Assembly (NCBI GenBank): GCA_021158735.1
Contig: JAGGUC010000010.1
Span: 1 to 22,823, forward strand
DNA length: 22,823 nt
DNA from: Desulfurococcales archaeon
Lineage (GTDB): Archaea > Thermoproteota > Thermoprotei_A > Sulfolobales > NBVN01
Direction of reading: 5' to 3'
A program made the translations under genes and the position numbers. Positions 16,431 through 22,563 of this stretch are shown here, piece after piece; the first letter of the stretch is position 1; each line of letters opens with the position of its first letter. Under the pieces are notes generated by a model. It was not told the DNA's origin, did no database searches, and was given only the letters and a program-made list of their open reading frames with translations.

Positions 16431-16457
16431 TTATGGTGTTATACAAAATTATGGTGT
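16431..16457. repeat. Tandem 9-bp direct repeat TTATGGTGT
   Basis: TTATGGTGT occurs at 16431-16439 and again at 16449-16457, 18 bp apart start to start. It lies immediately upstream of the operon 1 TATA box. The spacing and position suit a tandem activator or repressor site; this is inferred. Confidence 0.5.
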
Positions 16458-16486
16458 AATTACGTAGTCGTGAGGTAATCAGCATT

Positions 16487-16521
16487 GTCAGCAACCTAGT
16501 GTTTAAGTTAGTGTTGCTGAC
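16487..16521. repeat. 9-bp inverted repeat GTCAGCAAC / GTTGCTGAC
   Basis: GTCAGCAAC (16487-16495) is the exact reverse complement of GTTGCTGAC (16513-16521), separated by 17 bp. The internal TAGTGTT (16497-16503) is also repeated at 16509-16515. It sits between the two divergent promoters of operon 1 and the amidohydrolase gene, so it may be a shared regulatory site. Confidence 0.5.
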
Positions 16522-16555
16522 GTATCGAGAAGTAAAGCTAACTTACTACTATAAC

Positions 16556-16565
16556 CTATTTTAAC
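16556..16565 (+). promoter_or_regulatory. Candidate promoter of the amidohydrolase gene
   Basis: CTATTTTAAC is about 40 nt before ATG 16596. It predicts a transcript start near the GTG at 16587, nine nt before the chosen ATG. Confidence 0.4.
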
Positions 16566-16595
16566 TACTTACTTAACTTGATCACGGTGTTATTG

Positions 16596-17957
16596 ATGTC
16601 AGGCTATGGAGGAAATGTCTTAGTTAAGGGTGGTACCTTAGTACTACCTGTGGGGCTGATTAAAGCTGATGTTCTAGTAGAAGATGGTGTAATAACAGCT
16701 ATTGGGAGGGGATTAAGTGCTCAAGGTGTTGATCAGAGAATAGATGCTAGCGGTAAACTAGTCTTACCAGGCATTATAGACGAGCACGTCCACATGAGGG
16801 AGCCAGGACTAACGCATAAGGATAACTTCACAAATGGCACTAAAGCAGCAGCGGCAGGCGGCGTAACTACCGTGCTAGAAATGCCCAACACACTCCCACC
16901 AGTAGATAGTAGGAGGGTATTTGAGGAAAAGAAGGTCTTACTGGAGCCTAAGGCGTACGTTGACTTCGGACTTTACGGGGTAATACACGACTCCAACGCA
17001 GATAATTTTGATGAGTTAGTTCATGCTGGTGCAGTAGGCTTTAAGATATTCATGGGTCCCACCACAGGCAACATCCCGTCACCAAGTGACGGAACTCTCT
17101 ACGAAATACTCCTTAAGTCAGCTAAATACGGTGTAACACTAGCGTTTCACGCAGAAAACTGGGACCTAGTAAAGCACTTCACCTCTAAGATCAAGTCGAG
17201 TGGAAGAAGCGACCCGAGAGCTCACCTGGAAGCTAGGCCAGTAATTTGTGAAGTAGAAGCTATTCAGAAGCTTATACTGTTCTCGAAGAAAACCGGAGGA
17301 AGAGTACACATAGTACATATGAGTGCTGAAGAAGGTGTGGAACTACTAAAGCAGGCTATATTTGAGGGACTTAACGTTACTGGTGAAACATGTCCGCACT
17401 ACCTCACCCTAACGGCAGATGATTACAGTAAGTACGGAAACTTAATGAAGGTCAACCCACCAGTACGTGAGAAGCACCATCAGGATGCTTTATGGAATGC
17501 CGTAAAGAAGGGAGTAATATGTGCCTTAGGCTCTGACCACGCACCGCATACTAGGGAGGAGAAACTGAAGGAAGTCTGGGAGGCATCAGCTGGCTTTACT
17601 GGCGTCCAGACATTCCTACCCTTAATGCTGGACCAAGCCCTAAGAGGTAAACTCCCGCTAACTAAGATATCTGAATTAATGAGCGTGAACCCAGCAAAGC
17701 TCTTCGGTATATACCCGAGAAAAGGAACCCTGAGAGTAGGGTCAGACGGCGACTTAGTAATAGTTGACCCTAATGGTGAGACGGTCATAAGTGAGGAGAA
17801 CTTATATGCCAAATATCCCGTCACCCCATTTATAGGGTGGAGACTGAAGGGTGAGGTGAAGTACACGATCCTGCGAGGGACGATCATAGCGGTTAATGGT
17901 AAAGTAGTGGGTGAAGCAAGAGGCAGGTGGGTAAGCAGAATACAGGTAGAGAATTAA
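16596..17957 (+). CDS. pyrC: Dihydroorotase or related cyclic amidohydrolase (allantoinase/hydantoinase alternative)
   Basis: The 453-residue metal-dependent cyclic amidohydrolase has HVHMREPG (64-71) with metal ligands H64/H66 and R68, MPNT (96-99), GFKIFMG (148-154) with the lysine K150 expected to be carboxylated, FHAE (184-187), HIVHMS (238-243), ETCPHY (264-269), NPPVRE (287-292) and DHAPH (314-318). R68 and N98 are the residues that hold the carboxylate of dihydroorotate in dihydroorotases; typical allantoinases lack that arginine in HxHxREPG. This and the nearby pyrB favour PyrC. The C-terminal half (GFTGVQTFLPLML) also resembles AllB, and the flanking molybdenum hydroxylases allow a catabolic reading. 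ATG 16596 has GGTG seven nt upstream; the frame extends to GTG 16587 and TTG 16578. Confidence 0.8.
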   Translation: MSGYGGNVLVKGGTLVLPVGLIKADVLVEDGVITAIGRGLSAQGVDQRIDASGKLVLPGIIDEHVHMREPGLTHKDNFTNGTKAAAAGGVTTVLEMPNTLPPVDSRRVFEEKKVLLEPKAYVDFGLYGVIHDSNADNFDELVHAGAVGFKIFMGPTTGNIPSPSDGTLYEILLKSAKYGVTLAFHAENWDLVKHFTSKIKSSGRSDPRAHLEARPVICEVEAIQKLILFSKKTGGRVHIVHMSAEEGVELLKQAIFEGLNVTGETCPHYLTLTADDYSKYGNLMKVNPPVREKHHQDALWNAVKKGVICALGSDHAPHTREEKLKEVWEASAGFTGVQTFLPLMLDQALRGKLPLTKISELMSVNPAKLFGIYPRKGTLRVGSDGDLVIVDPNGETVISEENLYAKYPVTPFIGWRLKGEVKYTILRGTIIAVNGKVVGEARGRWVSRIQVEN

Positions 17958-18064
17958 TGATTACTATTAAGCAAAATAAATCCAATTTTCCCCACAATTA
18001 ATTAACTATTCAATATACACATTACCTAATCTCATACATCATGACAACAAGCTAACTCTACTTA

Positions 18065-18349
18065 CTAGCCTCTGAATTTGTAATCGATAGCAAGCTTAAG
18101 ATCCTTATCTGATTTCTTTAGGGTCACTAGGTAAAACCTCCCATTAAGCACTAATGTCTCAAGCACCACATAACCTTTCTTACCCAACTCATTAATTAAG
18201 TGCTGGATCCGTACTGGCGCGAACCCGCACTCATAGACAGCTATGTTATTGAGGTCGACACCCACATCATCTGCAAGTTCCTTTAAGTTACTGAGTAACT
18301 CCTGTCTTAGGTCAGGTGCTAGCTTATTTAGGTCAACTGCCTGCAACAC
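18065..18349 (-). CDS. Small conserved-looking protein of unknown function
   Basis: I do not recognise this 94-residue protein. It starts with a helical, leucine-rich region (1-30), continues through VAVYECGFAPVRIQ-like strand-helix sequence (residues 37-50, one cysteine), and ends in LINELGKKGYVVLETLVLNGRFYLVTLKK (about 52-80). That last part is loosely similar in pattern to the C-terminal half of TusA/SirA-like sulfur-carrier proteins. It lacks their N-terminal CP motif, so the resemblance may be only fold-level or chance. Start GTG 18349 has a GGTGAT about 15 nt upstream and a TATA-like AAATAAAAATTTAAG (minus strand, near 18380-18393). It is convergent with the amidohydrolase gene and divergent from hydroxylase operon 2. 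Confidence 0.55.
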   Translation of the reverse strand: MLQAVDLNKLAPDLRQELLSNLKELADDVGVDLNNIAVYECGFAPVRIQHLINELGKKGYVVLETLVLNGRFYLVTLKKSDKDLKLAIDYKFRG

Positions 18350-18445
18350 TGCCAGCCTAATTAATCACCAAGCAAAGACTTAAATTTTTATTTCCTCAAT
18401 TACTAGAGTATCACACCTCATGAAGCACGACCCTGTACTACTATG

Positions 18446-18462
18446 AAGATATGCAATATCTT
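18446..18462. promoter_or_regulatory. Candidate operator, dyad AAGATAT-GCA-ATATCTT
   Basis: Two perfect 7-bp arms flank a 3-bp spacer, with half-site centres 10 bp apart, as expected for a dimeric helix-turn-helix protein. It lies between divergent genes, about 100 bp from the small-protein start and 130 bp upstream of the operon 2 TATA box. Confidence 0.5.
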
Positions 18463-18591
18463 AAATAAGTACAATATAATTACATGTAAGTATTTATATT
18501 TATGTTAGTTGAATTTAGTAATGTAAAAAGCAACTGTAAATTCCTCCTCAAGTTATTTTTCCACTAGTTATCAAGTGTATTCAATGATAAG

Positions 18592-18600
18592 GTTTATTTT
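18592..18600 (+). promoter_or_regulatory. TATA box of hydroxylase operon 2
   Basis: GTTTATTTT ends 38 nt before ATG 18638. The implied transcript start near 18622 gives a leader of about 16 nt that includes AGGTGA (18628-18633), four nt before the ATG. This pairing decides the start codon. Confidence 0.5.
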
Positions 18601-18637
18601 TGGGCGGCGGAATTACTACCCGAGTTCAGGTGAAATC

Positions 18638-20983
18638 ATGGCCTCGATGGAGGATCCATATGTACTAATAGATAAGTGGCTTAGGGCTAAGGAATTCATT
18701 GTTGTCGGCAAGGGCGTGGCAAGGGCTGATGCTCTCGAGAAAGCCTTAGGTAAAGCAAAGTATGTTGAGGACTACTTCCAGTCAGGCTTCCTGTTTATAA
18801 AGCAGGTGCTGAGTACTGAGCCTCACGCCAAAATAAAGGGAATTAATGTGGAGGAAGCGCTGAGGAAGCCTAAGGTTGTTAAGGTTATTACTGCATCTGA
18901 TATACCCGGTGAAAATCAGGTAGGGTATGCACTGCCTGATCAACCCCTACTAGCAGAAGGTAAGGTGAGGTTTCATGGCGAGGTAGTTGCACTGGTTGTT
19001 GCTGAGGATATAGATGCGGCTTTAGAAGCTAGTGAGTTCGTACGTATTAATTACGAACCACTTCCGCACATCTTAGACCCACTAGAGGCTCTACAGCGCA
19101 AGGATGTCCTAGTTCATGAAGAGGTAGGTAGCAACATAGCATTCAGGACACGGATTAGGAAGGGTAATGTTGAAGAGGGCTTCAGTAAGGCGGACGTTAT
19201 TGTTGAGAATGAGTATAGAACACATCATCAGGACCACCTGTACCTAGAGCCTGAAGGAGCCTTAGCTATTCCGGGATTAGATGGTAGACTAACCGTAATA
19301 ACGGCTGCTCAGTACCCACACTTAGCTCAGTCAATTATAGCACGGGTACTAGGTGTGCCAGCAAGTGACATTAAAGTCATAGTACCGTACATGGGCGGTG
19401 GCTTCGGCGGTAAGGATGACGAAGGTCCGCTCACGGCTGCTAAAGCAGCTCTAGCAGCCTACCTAACAGGCCAGCCTTCATTCATACTGTACACTAGGGA
19501 AGAATCTATGAGGTCACATCCGAAGAGAGAGGCAACAATAATCAAGTATAAGTCCGGTGCTTCAAGAGACGGTAAGTTAACGGCCATAGATGTAACAATA
19601 GTTCACGATACTGGTGCATATGCTAATAGAGGACCATTCATTCTGTGGAGAGCTACCGTGCATGCTTCTGGACCGTACCACATACCACACGCTAAGGTGG
19701 ATGGTTACTGTGTGTATACTAATAAGGTGTACCAGGGCTCATTCAGAGGGTTCGGTAACCCATCAGTTCAATTTGCTGCTGAAGCTCAGATGGATGAGTT
19801 AGCTAGGAAGCTGGGCATAGATCCTGTTGAGTTTAGGTTGAGAAATATGTTGAGGCCCGGACTAACAACAATTACTAATCAACTACTAGATCATTCTGCA
19901 GGTATTGCCGATGCTGTCGAGCAGTTAGCTAAGGTGTCAGGGTGGTACAGTAAGAGGAGGGAGTACGGCGTCAGTACTGGTAGATTTAGGAGAGGGATCG
20001 GGATAGGTGTTGCATGGCATGGTATCAGTACCAGCAGAGGCGTTCCTGACTGGTCTAATGCCTATATTAAGATAGATAAGGATGGCTCAGTCACTGCTTT
20101 CACCGGAATAGTTGAGATGGGTCAGGGCTCACCAACATCATCTCACAGGCAAATAGTAGCTGAAGTACTTGGTGCACCTATCGAGAAGATCAAGGTCACG
20201 TTCGGTACTAGCGATGCTCCGGACGGCGGGGCAACACACGCATCCAGGGGAACCAGTATTGGAGCTATTGGAGTACTTGTTGCTGCTGCAAAAATACGTG
20301 AACGCCTTAATAAATTAGCATCAGAGCTTCTTAACTGCTCACCTGACGAGGTAGTGATTAAGGAGGGCAAGGTATATGTGAGAGGCGATATAGAAAGAAC
20401 GATAACATGGGAGGAACTCATTAAGCATGCTTACTCACGCGGCGTTGACCTATCAGCTACTGGCTACTTCTTCCTGCCTAAAGGAAAGTTTGATGACACG
20501 GTAGGGCAGGGACAGGCCTATCCTGCATTCAGCTATGTTGCAATGATCGCTGAAGTCGAGGTAGACACTGAAACTGGTAAGGTACGTGTACTCAAGGTCT
20601 GGCCAGCACTGGCTGCAGGTAGGATAATTAATCCTCAGCAGGTTGAGGGTCAGATAGAGGGTGCTGCAGTTCAGGGTATGGGATACGTACTCATGGAGCA
20701 GCTCGTGTTCGATGATAAGGGAAGACTTCTTAACCCAGACTTAACAGACTATGTAGTACCTACAGCATTAGATGTACCTGAGATAGCAAAGCCAGTATAT
20801 GTCGAGGACCTGTTTAAGTACGGGCCCTTCGGTGCTAAAGGAGTTGGTGAAATGGCGCTAATACCTGCTCCTGCGGCAATAGCTAATGCTGTCTCCCATG
20901 CGTTAGGAGTGAGGATAACTAAATTACCGATAACGCCTGAGGCAGTGTACTTCGAAGTAAAGAAGCATGGATTAATTAAGTAA
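18638..20983 (+). CDS. Molybdenum hydroxylase large (Moco) subunit, canonical (operon 2)
   Basis: The 781-residue catalytic subunit is of the xanthine dehydrogenase/aldehyde oxidoreductase family. Cofactor loops are textbook: GGGFGGK (253-259), FRGFGNP (369-375), EMGQG (493-497) with the conserved glutamine, and GAKGVGE with the catalytic glutamate E738. HLYLEPEG (200-207) is typical too. It does not carry the AYxCSFR loop of form I CO dehydrogenase or the AYRGAGR loop of form II, so CO is an unlikely substrate; aldehyde or N-heterocycle hydroxylation is more plausible. The start at ATG 18638 is supported by AGGTGA and the TATA position; GTG 18575 would add 21 atypical residues. The protein is only moderately similar to the operon 1 large subunit. 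Confidence 0.9.
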   Translation: MASMEDPYVLIDKWLRAKEFIVVGKGVARADALEKALGKAKYVEDYFQSGFLFIKQVLSTEPHAKIKGINVEEALRKPKVVKVITASDIPGENQVGYALPDQPLLAEGKVRFHGEVVALVVAEDIDAALEASEFVRINYEPLPHILDPLEALQRKDVLVHEEVGSNIAFRTRIRKGNVEEGFSKADVIVENEYRTHHQDHLYLEPEGALAIPGLDGRLTVITAAQYPHLAQSIIARVLGVPASDIKVIVPYMGGGFGGKDDEGPLTAAKAALAAYLTGQPSFILYTREESMRSHPKREATIIKYKSGASRDGKLTAIDVTIVHDTGAYANRGPFILWRATVHASGPYHIPHAKVDGYCVYTNKVYQGSFRGFGNPSVQFAAEAQMDELARKLGIDPVEFRLRNMLRPGLTTITNQLLDHSAGIADAVEQLAKVSGWYSKRREYGVSTGRFRRGIGIGVAWHGISTSRGVPDWSNAYIKIDKDGSVTAFTGIVEMGQGSPTSSHRQIVAEVLGAPIEKIKVTFGTSDAPDGGATHASRGTSIGAIGVLVAAAKIRERLNKLASELLNCSPDEVVIKEGKVYVRGDIERTITWEELIKHAYSRGVDLSATGYFFLPKGKFDDTVGQGQAYPAFSYVAMIAEVEVDTETGKVRVLKVWPALAAGRIINPQQVEGQIEGAAVQGMGYVLMEQLVFDDKGRLLNPDLTDYVVPTALDVPEIAKPVYVEDLFKYGPFGAKGVGEMALIPAPAAIANAVSHALGVRITKLPITPEAVYFEVKKHGLIK

Positions 20984-20999
20984 GGTGGGGTGGTTCCTC

Positions 21000-21875
21000 A
21001 TGTTCTATCGGATACCTAAATTCAATTATTACAGAGCTAGTACATTAGATGAAGCATTGGACCTCGTAAGCAGTTTAAACGACTTTAAGGTGCTTGCAGG
21101 CGGTACGGACTTAGTAATAGATCTTAAGGTCAGGAGGTACACAGTAAAGAATGTAGTTGATATATCGAGAATTAAAGAACTAGACTACATTGCTGATGAC
21201 GGAGATAGAGTGAGGATAGGTGCATTGACCAAGTTACAATCAATAGCTGATTCACCCATAATTAGAGAGAAAGTCCCTGTACTAGCTGATGCAGTTAGGG
21301 AAATGGCATCATGGCAGATCAGAAACATTGCTACGATCGGTGGGAACTTATGTAATGCCTCGCCAGCAGCAGACACAGCGCCACCGCTCTATGTGCTTAA
21401 TGCCACCTTGAGATTAGTAAGTAAGGAAGGTGAGAGAGAAGTACCGATTGCAGAGTTCTTCTTGGGGCCTAGGAAAACAGCGCTAAGAAGCAAGGAATTA
21501 CTCAAGGAGATAGTAATTCCTCATGAGCCTGGCTGCGGCGCAAGCTTCCTAAAACTAGGTAGGAGGAATTCATTTACATTATCAGTAGTTGCTGTTGCCA
21601 CACTAGTTAAGGTAGTTGAAAATAAGTTCGCGGACGTTAGGATAGCCCTCAATTCAGTAGCTCCAACACCTGTCAGGGCCAGGAAAGCAGAGGAATATCT
21701 TAAAGGTAAAGAGGTGAGCCTCGACAATATTACGGAGGCCGCGAAGTTAGTACTACATGACATTTCCCCCATAAGCGATGTTAGGGCGTCAGCTGAGTAT
21801 AGGAAGGATATGTCTGTAGTACTTACGAGGGACTCCTTAATTAAGTCACTCGAACGTATAGGTATTAAGGTTTAG
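21000..21875 (+). CDS. Molybdenum hydroxylase FAD-binding medium subunit (operon 2)
   Basis: The 291-residue CoxM/XdhB-type FAD subunit accepts electrons from the iron-sulfur subunit. AGGTDLV (33-39) and TIGGNLCNASPAAD (112-125) are the FAD loops; the C-terminal domain spans about 185-285. No [4Fe-4S] insertion is present. ATG 21000 follows GGTGGGGTGG, which overlaps the end of the large-subunit gene, so the in-frame GTG 20985 is unlikely to be the start. The intergenic space is 16 bp and the next gene follows after 11 bp, so the three genes are almost certainly co-transcribed. The stretch 21330-21388 shares 58 of 59 nt with the operon 1 homologue. Confidence 0.92.
   Translation: MFYRIPKFNYYRASTLDEALDLVSSLNDFKVLAGGTDLVIDLKVRRYTVKNVVDISRIKELDYIADDGDRVRIGALTKLQSIADSPIIREKVPVLADAVREMASWQIRNIATIGGNLCNASPAADTAPPLYVLNATLRLVSKEGEREVPIAEFFLGPRKTALRSKELLKEIVIPHEPGCGASFLKLGRRNSFTLSVVAVATLVKVVENKFADVRIALNSVAPTPVRARKAEEYLKGKEVSLDNITEAAKLVLHDISPISDVRASAEYRKDMSVVLTRDSLIKSLERIGIKV
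21330..21388. repeat. 59-nt tract shared with the first FAD-subunit gene
   Basis: This is the partner of 13544-13602 in inverted orientation. The single mismatch (A at 21371) is synonymous. Similarity drops sharply on both sides. Confidence 0.9.
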
Positions 21876-21886
21876 AGGTGATGTAT

Positions 21887-22348
21887 GTGAAGGTCTCATT
21901 TAAACTCAATGGAGAAGACGTGACCGTAGATGTCGAGCCAAACGAGATACTATTGGATACTCTTAGACTCAAGCTAGGGATTAAGAGCGTGAAGAGGGGC
22001 TGTGAAAGAGCAGAGTGCGGTGCCTGTACTGTACTGCTTAATGGCTCTCCTGTGTACTCATGCACGTTATTAACCGTACAGATTGACGGCAAGGAGGTAA
22101 GGACATTGGAGGGTATTCAGGACACACCTGAAGTAAAAGCGCTTGTCAGCAAATTTGTTGAAGCAGGAGCTGTGCAGTGCGGCTTCTGCACACCTGGGTT
22201 CATAGTGACTGCTTACGCAATGATAAAGAAAGGCGTTGAACCCACTTCAGAGAACATAAAGAAAGCACTTGAGGGTAACATCTGTAGATGCACTGGGTAT
22301 AAAAAGATAATAGATGCCGTGACTAAAGCTATAGAATCAGTAAAGTAA
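21887..22348 (+). CDS. Molybdenum hydroxylase small subunit, 2x[2Fe-2S] (operon 2)
   Basis: This 153-residue CoxS/XdhC-type electron-transfer subunit has first-cluster ligands C39, C44, C47 and C59 (CERAECGAC...SC) and second-cluster ligands C98, C101, C133 and C135 (QCGFC and CRC). All eight are present. There is no signal peptide, so the complex is cytoplasmic. I chose GTG 21887 because AGAGGTGAT (21874-21882) ends four nt before it; the upstream in-frame GTG 21878 and ATG 21881 lie inside that site. The protein then starts VKVSFKLNG, as usual for the family. It is the last gene of operon 2; a T-run follows within 15 nt of the stop. Confidence 0.92.
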   Translation: MKVSFKLNGEDVTVDVEPNEILLDTLRLKLGIKSVKRGCERAECGACTVLLNGSPVYSCTLLTVQIDGKEVRTLEGIQDTPEVKALVSKFVEAGAVQCGFCTPGFIVTAYAMIKKGVEPTSENIKKALEGNICRCTGYKKIIDAVTKAIESVK

Positions 22349-22350
22349 CT

Positions 22351-22360
22351 ACATTTTTCC
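22351..22360 (+). terminator. Possible T-rich terminator after operon 2
   Basis: The stop codon of the small subunit is followed directly by a T5 run and further pyrimidines. Archaeal termination commonly uses short T-runs without a hairpin. The run is short, so this is tentative. Confidence 0.3.
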
Positions 22361-22447
22361 CATAATTTCCTTGCTTAAACATAGCAGTGAAGTATTAGGG
22401 ACGAATGAAAGGGTTTTTACCTAATTATATTATCGAGTGATTGTTAT

Positions 22448-22490
22448 AAAAGTAAATTAAATATTGTAACTTCAGGTTAATTTTACTTTT
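22448..22490. repeat. Inverted repeat AAAAGTAAA / TTTACTTTT upstream of the solute-binding protein gene
   Basis: AAAAGTAAA (22448-22456) and TTTACTTTT (22482-22490) are exact reverse complements; with one extra A the pairing continues through TTAA on both sides. The region is very AT-rich, so some of this may be compositional. Confidence 0.4.
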
Positions 22491-22520
22491 ACCTATATTT
22501 AATTCAGGTTGACATAGGAA

Positions 22521-22530
22521 AATTTATTTA
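22521..22530 (+). promoter_or_regulatory. TATA box of the solute-binding protein gene
   Basis: AATTTATTTA is centred about 27 nt before the GTG at 22552, the first of two adjacent GTG codons in frame with the coding region. Transcription would start at or near that codon. Confidence 0.55.
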
Positions 22531-22563
22531 GGTAACGGAAGAACTTCATCTGTGGTGTTACAA

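Larger units (their letters stand above)
18350..18637. other. Divergent intergenic region upstream of hydroxylase operon 2
   Basis: These 288 bp are AT-rich and carry no convincing ORF. They hold the promoters of the 94-residue protein (-) and of operon 2 (+), plus a strong dyad at 18446-18462. The open frame of the large subunit extends back to GTG 18575, but the ribosome binding site argues that translation begins at 18638. Confidence 0.6.

Noticed and set aside
18575..18637. N-terminal extension of the operon 2 large subunit from GTG 18575
   Set aside because: The extension overlaps the TATA box, has atypical residues for the family, and AGGTGA four nt before ATG 18638 gives a much better start.
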